Assembly: GCA_963556195.1 (NCBI GenBank)
Contig: OY744544.1
Span: forward strand, 49,464,325-49,528,324
Reading direction: 5' to 3'
DNA from: Sepiola atlantica
Taxonomy: Eukaryota; Mollusca; Cephalopoda; Sepiida; Sepiolidae
DNA length: 64,000 nucleotides
In this document: positions 1 to 11,194 of the stretch, in pieces
Position numbering within the stretch: position 1 is the stretch's first letter
Layout: each line of letters starts with the position of its first letter
The notes under the pieces: model-generated
What the model saw: the letters and a program-made list of their open reading frames with translations, nothing else
What the model was told of the DNA's origin: nothing
The model's database searches: none
Translations under genes and position numbers: made by a program

Positions 1-19
1 TTATTTAAACAAAAAAATT

Positions 20-1480
20 CGCTAATATTATTTGTTTATTAAACGTATCGTAAAAAAAATATATATATGAGTTTATTATGCATTCTGTCCTCGTGGGGAG
101 GCAAGTAAATATTTACATTTCTCTTCGTAAGCCCACTCCAAATAAAACGGTATTTTCACACTTAAATAAAAACATTCACATGTACACATTTGACTGACAA
201 TTGTTAATCCCCCCCCCAAAAAAAATAAACACAACAAATTAAAATATATTTATTGCTAATATTATTTGTTTATTAAACGTATCGCAAAAAAAATATATAT
301 ATATATATATGAGTTTATTATGCATTCTGTCCTCGTGGGGAGGCACGTAAATACTGACACAAAAACATGTTTGTTTAGTTTCCCAACGTGAAACGCAATA
401 TATTTTAATAAATAAACAAAATATATACATTTTAAAAAATAACCCTACATTGGCCTCACCATCCATAATCAACAATTAAGATCGATAATTTTATTTACAA
501 ATATTTCTATAACTTATTTTTTTTGTTTATTAAACGTATCGTAAAAAAAAAAAACACGATATGACTTTATTATGCAATCTCTCTTCGTGGGGAGGCAAGT
601 AAATATTTACATTTCTCTTCGTAAGCCAACTCCAAATAAAACGGTATTTTCACACTTAAATAAAAACATTCACATGTACACATTTGACTGACAATTGTTA
701 ATCCCCCCCCCCCCCCCAAAAAAAAACACAACAAATTAAAATATATTTATTGCTAATATTATTTGTTTATTAAACGTATCGCAAAAAAAAAAAATATATA
801 TATATATGAGTTTATTATGCATTCTGTCCTCGTGGGGAGGCAAGTAAATATTTACATTTCTCTTCGTAAGCCAACTCTAAATAAAACGGTATTTTCACAC
901 TTAAATAAAAACATTCACATGTACACATTTGACTGACAATTGTTAATCCCCCCCCCCCCAAAAAAAAACACAACAAATTAAAATATATTTATTGCTAATA
1001 TTATTTGTTTATTAAACGTATCGCAAAAAAAAAAAAATATATATATATATGAGTTTATTATGCATTCTGTCCTCGTGGGGAGGCACGTAAATACTGACAC
1101 AAAAACATGTTTGTTTAGTTTCCCAACGTGAAACGCAATATATTTTAATAAATAAACAAAATATATACATTTTAAAACATAACCCTACATTGGCCTCACC
1201 ATCCATAATCAACAATTAAGATCGATAATTTTATTTACAAATATTTCTATAACTTAATTTTTTTGTTTATTAAACGTATCGTAAAAAAAAAACCGGATAT
1301 GACTTTATTATGCAATCTCCCTTCGTGGGGAGGCAAGTAAATATTTACATTTCTCTTCGTAAGCCAACTCCAAATAAAACGGTATTTTCACACTTAAATA
1401 AAAACATTTACATGTACATTTGACTGACAATTGTTCATTCCCCCCCCCCAAAAAAAAACACAACAAATTAAAATATATTT
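20..1480 (+). repeat. 5' minisatellite of unit A, six units of about 240-260 bp
   Basis: Each unit opens with TTTGTTTATTAAACGTATCG, near 29, 265, 524, 765, 1004 and 1262, followed by an A/TA run and a block containing CCTCGTGGGGAGGCA (or TTCGTGGGGAGGCA). Two unit types occur. Type 1 (units 1, 3, 4, 6) continues with CTCTTCGTAAGCC and ends in a C run of about 8-15 bases followed by an A run. Type 2 (units 2, 5) continues with CAACGTGAAACGCAATATA and ends in CTCACCATCCATAATCAAC. Short minus-strand open frames here recur only because the repeat does, and are not genes. Confidence 0.85.
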
Positions 1481-2756
1481 ATTTATAATTCTTATGTATT
1501 TTTCTTTACAAGTATTAAGAGTTTTACTTATTTACATGAAATTAAAACAACTGTTACTTATACAGAATTTGAACTTTCTTAAAATCGTTTTAAACGATCA
1601 CTATTGACTAATCACTAACTACTCATTTCATTGATAAATTTTCACTTCAGAAATTACTGTTGCCTACTTTCAGAAACTTTTCATTCATACAATAAGATAA
1701 ATCGATGACTTTACATTCAGTTTGGCACTTCCGGTTGACTCGGTGGAATGAATGGAACTCTTCAATTATTAAGTCCAAGTGACGTTTGAAATGCAGAACT
1801 ACCCTTACTTATTACAATAAAATATCAGAATTTGTTAAAGTTTTTGTATTGTTTCTTTTCTTATTTTTTAGAGTTTAAAGTTTTATTTTTTTCCTTTTGT
1901 ATAATATAAAGTATAAGAATTTGGCATAATTATTTTGTCGTGTAAATGAAAAATCTGTGTAAACGGAATAAATGTTCCCCCACCCACCCCACCTAAATAT
2001 ATAAGACAGCGACTACATAATAACGTGCCACCCATTATAAATAATATTACAATATTTTTATAAATAATATTACAATATTTTTAAGTATAAAAACTCATCG
2101 GACATAATCAAATATGAATTCGTAAACGTCGATAATTAAATATGATATACTTCTTTTTAAGGCATTAGAACTTTACACGATAAAAAACAATTGACAAATT
2201 CGGATATTTTCCATTATAATAAATTAAATTAAAAAAAAAAAAACATTAAACTCACAAAAAAAAATAAAACAATTGCTGAATTTTTTTAATAAACACTTAC
2301 TCTGTGATAAGGGGGCCTTTGAAAATTAAAGAGGCCTACAGAGCCACATTAAAATTACCCCCCCCCCCAAACTGCTGCCCTTATATTAAATACATTTTCT
2401 TCTTTTTTCAACATACACTAATTGACATTAATTTAGACTTAGATTTACCCGTGAGGCGGTGGCAAGCGACATATTGTCGATAGTGTTCACCACTCGACTA
2501 CAACAATATTTCTGTTTCACACTTACTACAATAACTTCCAGTAGTATTTACTGACCAACACATCAGATTTGTTTGCCTTTCAAGCTCCATACGGAAATAG
2601 AATTTACGTGCTTTAAATAGTAATTAATGCCCCCCTTCATTTGCCCAATTGATACACATCAGAAACATATTACATACAATAACATATCCTTTGGACTTTT
2701 AACACAATACATGGTTCAGATCAAAATTGGTTTAATTTCTTGCAAATCAGACGTGA
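1481..2756 (+). other. AT-rich spacer upstream of the Rep exon, no gene recognised
   Basis: Unique AT-rich sequence with a short direct duplication at about 2037-2080 (ATAAATAATATTACAATATT twice), a C run near 2359-2368 and several A runs. In the Rep frame just upstream of the exon there are stops at 2700-2702, 2733-2735 and 2754-2756. I could not find the upstream Rep motif 1 expected in a Helitron protein. A 30-codon minus-strand frame near 2507-2596 with a few cysteines is too short and stop-broken to call. Confidence 0.6.
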
Positions 2757-3752
2757 CTAACCTGCCACATTTTCAAGATTTTCATAGCAAGAGTTTTCCA
2801 TCTAAAGCTAGGTATCCAACTCCTAACGAAAGGAAACATTTTAGGAGTGGTCATAGCATACATTTACACTGTTGAGTGGCAGAAAAGAGGATTGCCACAT
2901 GCTCATTGTCTGGTTTGGCTTCAACAAAAATTGAGATCCTCTGACATAGATTCAGTTATCAGTGCGGAAATTCCGGATCCAGTGGCAGATCCGCTTTTAC
3001 ATGATATCATTAGGCACCATATGATTCATGGACCATGTGGAAACATAAACAGATGTTCACTCTGTCTCAAAGATGGACACTGCAGTAAGAGATATCCCAG
3101 ACACTTCTTGAGTGAAACTCAATCGGATACAAATGGCTACCCACAATATCGACGACTAGCTCCTTTAGCTGGAGGTTTTGAGACGACAGTTACCCTACCT
3201 GGCAACATAACGGTTCCTGTAGACAACCGATGGGTTGTACCACATAATAAACTGCTTTGTAAGATTTTTGATGCACATATCAATGTTGAATACTGCAACA
3301 GCGTGAAATCAATAAAATACATTTGTAAATATGTAAATAAAGGTAGTGATCAAGCTATCTTCACAATTGAAAGTAATGCTCATGATGAAGTTAAGAGATA
3401 CGAAACAGGACGTTACATATCAACCAATGAAGCCATTTGGAGAATACTTAACTATCACATACATGTACATCATCCCCCAGTTATTCACCTATCAGTTACT
3501 CTAGAAAATGGACAGCGAATATACTTTACTGAAAGTACTGCAGCAGATAGAGTTGCAAATCCACCTACAACCACTCTAACAGCTTTCTTCAAATTGTGTC
3601 AAACAGATTTTTTTGCACGTACACTTTTTTACTCGGAAGTTCCACTTTATTATACCTGGGACAGTAAAACTAAGCTCTTCAAGCGACAACTGAACTGTGT
3701 AGAACACAATAAAAATTCCAATATTCATTGCCACCATGTTCTTTTTCAGTAA
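2757..3752 (+). CDS. Helitron Rep (HUH endonuclease) domain exon, unit A, partial
   Basis: Rep nicks and joins single-stranded DNA in rolling-circle transposition of Helitrons. The frame is open from just after a TGA (2754-2756) to TAA (3750-3752). Family similarity begins upstream of the first GTG (2847), so no true start is visible. Counting from 2847 (301 codons), residues 15-20 are GLPHAH, the HUH metal-binding motif (2889-2906). Cys64, Cys70, Cys73 and Cys79 form the CG..C..C..C cluster. Residues 158-166 (YICKYVNKG) carry the paired catalytic tyrosines Y158 and Y162. RYISTNEAIWRI follows at 189-200, and YSEVPLYYTW at about 262-271. The order matches the Helitron_like_N family. Missing are Rep motif 1 and the C-terminal Pif1-type helicase. 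The stop overlaps a strong donor (GTAAGT from 3749), so this may be one exon of a spliced gene. It is probably a non-autonomous remnant. Confidence 0.85.
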   Translation, partial: LTCHIFKIFIARVFHLKLGIQLLTKGNILGVVIAYIYTVEWQKRGLPHAHCLVWLQQKLRSSDIDSVISAEIPDPVADPLLHDIIRHHMIHGPCGNINRCSLCLKDGHCSKRYPRHFLSETQSDTNGYPQYRRLAPLAGGFETTVTLPGNITVPVDNRWVVPHNKLLCKIFDAHINVEYCNSVKSIKYICKYVNKGSDQAIFTIESNAHDEVKRYETGRYISTNEAIWRILNYHIHVHHPPVIHLSVTLENGQRIYFTESTAADRVANPPTTTLTAFFKLCQTDFFARTLFYSEVPLYYTWDSKTKLFKRQLNCVEHNKNSNIHCHHVLFQ

Positions 3753-3835
3753 GTCACCAATTTCAAACTCCTCAAGAGTTTTCAGAATTCTAAATTCATT
3801 TTAACTACATTTTGTTTATACAAATTACCTATTCT

Positions 3836-3985
3836 AAAATGACAACTCTCCCAGAGTTTAGAATAATTAAATAATGAATGATGCCCCCCCCCCCCCCTGA
3901 GTTGAGAATGACTTAAAAATGAATGACAACTCCTCCAGAGTTGAGAATAACTTACAAATGAATGACAGTTGAGAATTGACTAAAA
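3836..3985 (+). repeat. 40-bp degenerate tandem repeat (GAGTTGAGAAT type), A-S1
   Basis: Three to four repeats of a roughly 40-bp unit containing GAGTTGAGAATRACTTA and AATGAATGACA, interrupted by a C run at about 3884-3897. The other five segments carry it too, with unit number and C-run length varying. Confidence 0.65.
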
Positions 3986-4724
3986 GAACATGGTTTTGGT
4001 TGCTTAACATCCAAATATGCCTCCCAAAATCCAACCTCTGGTCCCTGTTCTGGGAGGTGGTAACAGGGTAAAACAGTGTAAATGCTTAGGAGGTTATGGA
4101 TGCAACTTTACACCAGTTCTTATAGCCCGTTTCACTCTGTATAACCCTGGCTAACAAGGCTCTGGTAATGTATTCTTCAACTATTTTGTTTCAAACAAGT
4201 ATTTTTATTTGCTTGCTATTTAATCTATTAGTCTGTCGATGTTACATTCAATAAACAGCATGTGTATTATTCTATTAACTATGCAACACCATATAAATAC
4301 TGCTACATGATATAAACCAAACCATGCACACAGATGAAGTAAGGGAGACAGTCGGACAGATAGGGGAAAACAGTCATTATCAGAGAAAATATTTTTGTTT
4401 ACTTTTTTGGTGCACATTCTTTTTTTTATAATTATTTTCACTTTCTAAGTAAATGTTTGAAAACTATTAGCACTGAAACTTAGTGAAAACAATGGCACTT
4501 TGGTGAGAAGTGAAATGACTGTATAGTCCCATTGAGACTCCCTCGTGAATATAGTAAGGCACCTCACCCAACAGGCAATAGTAAATACATCTCCTATTAG
4601 AAAGTTACACAAAGGAAAACATCAACACAAATTTACACTAGAGTATAGATTTACTCCTCTCCAGGAGTTAGGCACAAGGCCAGTTTTTATCTTAATCCCA
4701 CAAGTCGGGTTGGGAAAGTGGGGT

Positions 4725-5657
4725 TTAAAAATTGCCTGGGCAGCCCCGTCGGCATTCCCCGGTAGGGGCGCCTCAGGCAGTAAGCAATAAACTTACTCCT
4801 CCCCAAAGAGGGGAGGTAAAGCCTGGGAGGGTGGACCTCCTAGAACTGCACAGGACAGATCAGACCCACAGACCGGCGGAAACCAAGCCCCAGAAGGCCA
4901 AGACAATACCGATCTATGAAGTGCAGTATCCATCGGAACAGATACTACACTTTGATCTTAGCCAAAAGGCGTTATTTAACCCCCACCCACAATAGGAATA
5001 TGTGACACAAGGACTGAAAGTGGGATTTGAAAAGCCAGCGCTCGAGAAGGTGAGCACTCTGGCCATTAAAAATTGCTTGGGCAGCCCTGTCGGCATTCCC
5101 CGGTAGGGGCGCCTCAGGCAGTAAGCAATTAACTTACTCCTTCCCAAAGAGGGGAGGTAAAACCTGGGAGGGTGGACCTCCTAGAACTGCACAGGACAGA
5201 TCAGACCCACAGACCGGCGGAAACCAAGCCCCAGAAGGCCAAGACAATACCGATCTATGAAGTGCAGTATCCATCGGAACAGATACTACACTTTGATCTT
5301 AGCCAAAAGGCGTTATTTAACCCCCACCCACAATAGGAATATGTGACACAAGGTCGGAAAGTGGGATTTGAAAAGCCAGCGCTCGAGAAGATGAGCACTC
5401 TGGCCATTAAAAATTGCCTGGGCAGCCCTGTCGGCATTCCCCGGCAGAGGCGCCTCAGGCAGCAAGCAATTAACTTACTCCTCCCTAAAGAGGGGAGGTA
5501 AAGCCTCGGAGGGTGGACCTCCTAGAACTGCACAGGACAGATCAGACCCACAGACCGGCGGAAACCAAGCCCCGAAGGCCAAAACAACACCGATCCATGA
5601 AGTGCAGCACCCATCAGAACAGATACCACACTTTGATCTTAGCAAAATGGCCAAGCT
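4725..5657 (-). repeat. U2 snRNA-headed 341-bp repeat array, three units, A-S1
   Basis: Read on the minus strand, each unit starts with about 35 bases matching the 5' region of U2 snRNA (4936-4970, 5277-5311, 5617-5653), including GGCTAAGATCAAAGTG and the branch-site-pairing GTAGTA. A GC-rich body follows with two obvious hairpins (CCTCCCC...GGGGAGG and GGAGG...CCTCC), then a tail GTGTCACATATTCC. Unit spacing is 341 bp (ATTGC-TGGG anchors at 4731, 5072, 5413). The rest of U2 (Sm site, 3' stem-loops) is absent, so this is not a working snRNA gene. SINEs with U1/U2 heads are known from crocodilians (SINEU); this could be an independent case. The 60-77 codon frames here are by-products. Confidence 0.8.
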
Positions 5658-5918
5658 ATTTTACTACTAAACAATATCTTAGTTCTGTTTCAGTTTGGAA
5701 TTGCTTAACAGCCTGAGACCCCCCAGTACCAGAAAATCTCAATTGAAGCAGCCTTTTTCAATAGAGTACAGCATTTGTTCTTTGTAATTATATATCTTTT
5801 ACTACAAAACTATCTATTTTTAAACAAACTGCATTTTATCCTTTTCTATTCACAATTCAGAACACCTTTTAAATAGATTCCTTTATGTTCTATATATTTG
5901 ATGCTTTCTTTCCTTCAG

Positions 5919-6117
5919 ATTTGATTATCAGAGTCCGGCTTTACCACAATTTGAATTAAGAGAAATTCAGACTACCCATTATCTTATGCATGGATTAATA
6001 GACACCATTTATTCTTATAAACACAGGACTCACTGCTTCAGTTATTTTTTGTGTTTGTGTGTAATCGTTATGAACAATTTCTTTTTAATACATGACTTTA
6101 GTTTGATGTATGATTAG
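5919..6117 (+). other. Possible downstream exon, A-S1
   Basis: A pyrimidine-rich tract (GCTTTCTTTCCTTCAG, AG at 5917-5918) precedes an open frame of 65 codons ending in TAG at 6115-6117. Splicing from the GTAAGT donor at 3749 keeps the frame open: the two bases CA before the donor plus A at 5919 form a Gln codon. The predicted peptide (begins FDYQSPALPQFELREIQ) does not resemble any Helitron domain I know. The intron would contain the U2-headed array. Chance cannot be excluded; this is inference from splice-site form and frame only. Confidence 0.25.
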
Positions 6118-8110
6118 TAAAAAAAAAATTTAAAAAAAAGATCAGTGATCATCACAAACGAAGGACTCTGTTCTTGCAATAATAACTACGTCATAGCTCT
6201 CATGTTTTTAATTATCTATTCCTCAAAATCATAAAAGAAAGAACATTCTTTGGGGTGGATTCTTGATGATAGCAAGTCACTAATAAGAACTTAACACAAA
6301 CATTTCAGTACTTTCATATTTTGAGTTTTAAAAAGTGATTATTAATGATGTACATTTTTAGCCACATCATTTTGATTACTGTACTCATTCAATTGAATAG
6401 TATATTTTCTAATTTCATCTTCCATTTCAGACAATTTGGTCGTTTTTCCCAATTACATCTTTCATTTAAGTGAATTTGCCTACTTAGTTTCATTAACCAC
6501 ACAAGCTACATTGTCATCATCGAAATCTCCAGGTTGATTGAAATTTATTTTTATATTCTTTTATATAAAATGAAGACTATAGCAAAAATCTTATTACAAA
6601 TAATCAAACGGTTAAAAAAACGTTTTATTACTAAAACATCACGGTTGAACAATGTGTTTCTGTGATTGATATCATTAAGTGCTGCAGTTCCTTTTTTAAA
6701 TTTGTGTTTTTATCTTTTGACACAATTACACATTCTCAAAAGACACATTAAAATAAAAATCACCCATTTAAATATAAAATTGTTTTTGTTTTTTTACAAT
6801 ATATTCTTGCTTGAAAGTGGTGAACAAACTTAAAATAAATGTGTTTCAATATATTGAGCAATAAACTAATCATTTTTCATAAATATGTTAAGCACATTTT
6901 TTGACTATTGTTTTGTTGTTCATGCCTAGGTTTATAATCTGAAACAAACTCAGGAGCAATAAATTATTACTGCACTAGGACACTTTCTAAATGTTATATT
7001 TTGTAGAAAACACTGATCAGTTCCCTAGATGCAACAGATGTGTGCAATAATGCAGTAGGACACTCAAAACATAGTAAATGCTGCATTCGGATGTATTTAA
7101 TACTCTAGATAGAGCAAGTATGTGTTATAATATAGTGTGACTCTTAGTATGTCTTATGGTGAATCTAACAGTGCACAATATCATAGAGATAGCATGTGTG
7201 TAATTTACTAATGGATATATACTAAATCAGTAACTGTTCAATATGTTAGATAGAACAGTGTAACACTTGGTAAGGTGTACCTGCTTAATCTGTCGGTGTT
7301 CTTTACCTTAAATACAGCAGCTTTCTGTAAATTCGGTCTATTCTACTTTTAACTAGAATGATCAGTCACCACAATACCACATTTACTCATAACCTTATAT
7401 TTGCTTTTTGCTTTATTGAACAAGTTGTAAACTTTCATTCTTTTTAGTTTTTATGGACGTTAACCAAACACTTAGACTGGTACCGACTTCAGTTACCAAT
7501 TAAGGGTTGTAGCATCCATCTGAACAAATACTAAACTTTGAATTATTTACTTGCAGAAAATATGAAAAAATTACATTCAAAACAAGGCTTTCAAAAGTGT
7601 TCTAAAGTAATAAAAATGTATATCCTACTATAACTAGAATGTTAGTCACCACAATACCACATTTACTCATAACACAAATTAGACACAAGACCATCAGAAG
7701 TGTGGGAAAGAGTGTCGTCGGTCATCATTGTTCTAACATATGAAAAAAAATTAATATTTCTATGTTTCCCCAGCTAAGACATTTTTTTGCTGAGTAAGGT
7801 TAGTGGAAGGTTAACATAAAATAGTAAATTCTTTACAGTAAGGTAACATTGGCATTTTCCCTTTAATGTTATCAATAATTAAACACTGCTTTTAATGTTA
7901 TCCAGTAAAAGAGAATAGCAAATCAGTCATCATTTTTTTACATTGAACTTTAACAAGTTCTAGGCGCTTGATTGTGATAGTGCTCTCTTGACCTCCTTAT
8001 TTTACAAGTGCTCATTATCCTACATAGAACGAGTGTTTAATTAAATAGAGTTCAATATCCTAGATAGAGCAGATGTGTTTATTATACACACCATAGCACA
8101 GGATTAAAAA
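6118..8110. other. AT-rich segment body, no gene recognised (A-S1)
   Basis: About 2 kb of AT-rich sequence without a credible open frame. It includes the 35-bp stretch 6504-6538, which is inverted in unit C, and a degenerate motif CTAGATAGAGCA...TGTGT recurring near 7024, 7105, 7178, 7242 and 8062. A 20-25 base block (TCACCACAATACCACATTTA) occurs twice, near 7365 and 7645. Confidence 0.55.
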
Positions 8111-8119
8111 AAACAAACT

Positions 8120-8340
8120 GATGTTCGGGGAGCAGTGAAACAGTGAAACAGTCAAAGCTGGAGGTTCGGGAAAAGATTCAGAGCTTGCAGTATATGAAAG
8201 AGTCACCCTGATGTTTAAGGAGTCGGAGCCAGCTCTTCAGGAAGTAGTCAGGTCCTAATTGTTCGGGTAGGAGTCAGAGCCTGATGTTCAGGAAAGAGTC
8301 AAGGCCTGGAGTTCAACCCGAATGGTATATTACGGAGTCT
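8120..8340 (+). repeat. Degenerate GAGTCAGAGCCTGATGTTCAGG repeats followed by 96-bp direct repeats, A-S1
   Basis: Seven or so imperfect units of 25-35 bp built on GATGTTCRGG, GAGTC and a GAGCC-like stretch. Just downstream, ACCTAGGTTATTTAATCTAA and its variant occur 96 bp apart (from 8488 and 8584). The same block is present in all six segments. Confidence 0.5.
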
Positions 8341-8856
8341 GAGTAGAATGGTTTAGGAAGGGTCCCCATTGTTAGCACTATTATTTATATTCATATAAAA
8401 TAATGTCTCGATCGGTGAATTTAAAAGAAAAAATTATTCTTCCCCATTGATACCATTTATTATATTCATATAAAATATTTAATCGGTGATCAACCTAGGT
8501 TATTTAATCTAACATACACAAACATGAAAGAAGTAAATAGACACCATTATTATCATTAACAAAGACTGCTGTCAGAGGGGCCTGATCAACCTAGGTTATT
8601 TTATCTAACATACACGGACATGAAGAAGTAAATAAACAAACACCCTTATTAACAATACTAATGAAGACAAATATGGTACTTTTAATAGAAATGTTACATT
8701 TTTACTCCAGGGAATGGAGAGGTAGTGCAGAGTTTTGGGGAGGCCTGAAAATAGTGTAGCCAGGGTGAATTGGCAACCATGTACGTGACATCTTTTACTC
8801 CTGGCAACTGTGGAAGGAGGGCGACTGGAGAAGTGATCCCCGTGCAACGCCAATAG

Positions 8857-8896
8857 GTACGTATATAGTATGCGCACCGAGTCTGTAATAGGTACG
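8857..8896 (+). repeat. Truncated 35-bp repeat at the end of A-S1
   Basis: Only the first one to two units of the AGGTACGTATATAG 35-bp repeat are present before the sequence switches to the S1/S2 junction. The complete five-unit version lies at 14078-14255. Confidence 0.65.
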
Positions 8897-9064
8897 TAAG
8901 AATCTAAAACAAACAGATAAACAAAACAAAATTGACAACTGAAATGTGTAGAACACAATAAAAATTCCAATATTAATTGTCATCATGTTCTTTTCCAGTA
9001 AGTCACCAATTTCAAACTCCTCAAGAGTTTTCAGAATTCTAAACTCATTTTAACTACATTTTGT

Positions 9065-9265
9065 TTATACAAATTACCAATTCTAAAATGACAACTCTCC
9101 CAGTGTTTAGAATAATTAAATAATGAATGATGCCCCCCCCCTGAGTTGAGAATAATTAGAAAATGAATGACACATCCACCAGAGTTGAGAATGACTTAAA
9201 AATGAATGACACCTCTCCAGAGTTGAGAATAACTTAAAAATGAATGACAGTTGAGAATTGACTAA
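9065..9265 (+). repeat. 40-bp degenerate tandem repeat, A-S2
   Basis: Four to five units with GAGTTGAGAAT and AATGAATGACA, plus a C run of about 9. One unit more than A-S1. Confidence 0.6.
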
Positions 9266-10007
9266 AAGAACATGGTTTTGGTTGTTTAACATCCAAACAT
9301 GCCTCCCAAAATCCAACCTCTGGTCCCCGTTCTGGGAGGTGGTAACAGGGTAAAACAGTGTAAATGCTTAGGAGGTTATGGATGTAACTTTACACCAGTT
9401 ATTATAGCCCGTTTCACTCTGTATAACCCTGGCTAACAAGGCTCTGGTAATGTATTCTTCAACTATTTTGTTTCAAACAAGTATTTTTATTTGCTTGCTA
9501 TTTAATCTATTAGTCTGTCGATGTTACATTCAATAAACAGCATGTGTATTATTCTATTAACTATGCAACACCATATAAATACTGCTACATGATATAAACC
9601 AAACCATGCACACAGATGAAGCAAGGGAGACAGTCGGACAGATAGGGGAAAACAGTCATTATCAGAGAAAATATTTTTGTTTACTTTTTTGGTGCACATT
9701 CTTTTTTTTATAATTATTTTCACTTTCTAAGTAAATGTTTGAAAACTATTAGCACTGAAACTTAGTGAAAACAATGGCACTTTGGTGAGAAGTGAAATGA
9801 CTGTATAGTCCCATTGAGACTCCCTCGTGAATATAGTAAAGCACCTCACCCAACAGGCAATAGTAAATACATCTCCTATTAGAAAGTTACACAAAGGAAA
9901 ACGTCAACACAAATTTACACTAGAGTATTGATTTACTCCTCTCCAGGAGTTAGGCACAAGGCCAGTTTTTATCTTACTCCCACAAGTCGGGTTGGGAAAA
10001 TGGGGTT

Positions 10008-10931
10008 TAAAAATTGCCTGGGCAGCCCCGTCGGCATTCCCCGGTAGGGGCGCCTCAGGCAGTAAGCAATAAACTTACTCCTCCCCAAAGAGGGGAGGCA
10101 AAGCCTGGGAAGGTGGACCTACTAGAACTGCACAGGACAGACCCATAGACCGGCGTAAATCAAGCCCCGAAGGCCAAGACGATACCAGTTTATGGGGTGC
10201 AGTATCAATCGGAACAGATACTACACTTTAATCTTAGCTAATAGGCGTTATTTAACCCCCACCCACAATAGGAATATGTGACACAAGGACTGAAAGTGGG
10301 ATTTGAAAAGCCAGCGCTCGAGAAGGTGAGCACTCTGGCCATTAAAAATTGCTTGGGCAGCCCTGTCGGCATTCCCCGGTAGGGGCGCCTCAGGCAGTAA
10401 GCAATTAACTTACTCCTTCCCAAAGAGGGGAGGTAAAACCTGGGAGGGTGGACCTCCTAGAACTGCACAGGACAGATCAGACCCACAGACCGGCGGAAAC
10501 CAAGCCCCAGAAGGCCAAGACAATACCGATCTATGAAGTGCAGTATCCATCGGAACAGATACTACACTTTGATCTTAGCCAAAAGGCGTTATTTAACCCC
10601 CACCCACAATAGGAATATGTGACACAAGGACTGACAGTGGTATTTGAAAAGCCAGCGCTCGAGAAGGTGAGCACTCTGGCCATTAAAAATTGCCTGGGCA
10701 ACCCTGTCGACATTCCCCGGCAGGGGCGTTTCAGGCAGCAAGCAATTAACTTACTCCTCCCCAAAGAGGGGAGGTAAAGCCTGGGAGGGTGGACCTCCTA
10801 GAACTGCACAGGACAGATCAGACCCACAGACCGGCGGAAACCAAGCCCCGAAGGCCAAAACAACACCGATCCATGAAGTGCAGCACCCATCAGAACAGAT
10901 ACCACACTTTGATCTTAGCAAAATGGCCAAG
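10008..10931 (-). repeat. U2 snRNA-headed repeat array, three units, A-S2
   Basis: U2-like heads at 10212-10246 (degenerate, TTAGCTAATAGGC), 10553-10587 and 10893-10928 on the minus strand. The first unit is a second subtype: it lacks GATCAGA in the body and has GACGATACCAGTTTATGG, so two subfamilies are mixed in one array. Confidence 0.75.
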
Positions 10932-11194
10932 CTATTTTACTACTAAACAATATCTTAGTTCTGTTTCAGTTTGGAATTGCTTAACAGCCTGAGACCCCCC
11001 AGTACCAGAAAATCTCAATTGAAGCAGCCTTTTTCAATAGAGTACAGCATTTGTTCTTTGTAATTATATATCTTTTACTACAAAACTATCTATTTTTAAA
11101 CAAACTGCATTTTATCCTTTTCTATTCACAATTCAGAACACCTTTTAAATAGATTCCTTTATGTTCTATATATTTGATGCTTTCTTTCCTTCAG

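Larger units (their letters stand above)
3686..8933 (+). repeat. Segment S1 of unit A (5-6 kb internal duplication)
   Basis: First of two successive copies of the same segment. It begins within the last 67 bases of the Rep exon (GACAACTGAACTGTG) and includes that exon end and its GTAAGT donor. It then holds short 40-bp repeats, a U2-headed array (4725-5657), a possible exon (5919-6117), AT-rich sequence without a recognisable gene (6118-8100), and degenerate repeats. S1 breaks off at about 8896 inside its 35-bp repeat. A foreign stretch of about 37 bases (AAGAATCTAAAACAAACAG and following) joins it to S2. Against A-S2 it keeps a 48-bp block near 7460-7510 that S2 has lost. Confidence 0.8.

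Noticed and set aside
2507..2596. Minus-strand cysteine-containing peptide (CWSVNTTGSYCSKC) as a zinc-finger remnant
   Set aside because: Only 30 codons before a stop, few cysteines and no family match that I can defend.
2627..2875. 82-residue plus-strand frame just upstream of the Rep exon
   Set aside because: Its end overlaps the Rep exon in another frame, and Rep family similarity upstream of 2847 lies in the Rep frame, not in this one.
4220..4441. 73-residue minus-strand frame (MKIIIKKRM...) present in all six segments
   Set aside because: Its conservation is no higher than that of flanking DNA in recent duplicates. Composition is AT-driven, no domain is recognisable, and changes in unit C do not favour synonymous sites.
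4936..4970. Functional U2 snRNA gene
   Set aside because: Only about the first 35-46 bases of U2 are present in any copy; the Sm site and 3' stem-loops are missing.
4914..5147. 77-residue minus-strand frames (MGRSKLIA...) in the U2-headed arrays
   Set aside because: They are translations of a structured repeat with a U2 RNA head, occur once per unit and have no start context; not proteins.
8605..8970. 121-residue minus-strand frame across the end of A-S1
   Set aside because: It crosses the S1/S2 junction and short repeats; the reading frame is an accident of the joint.
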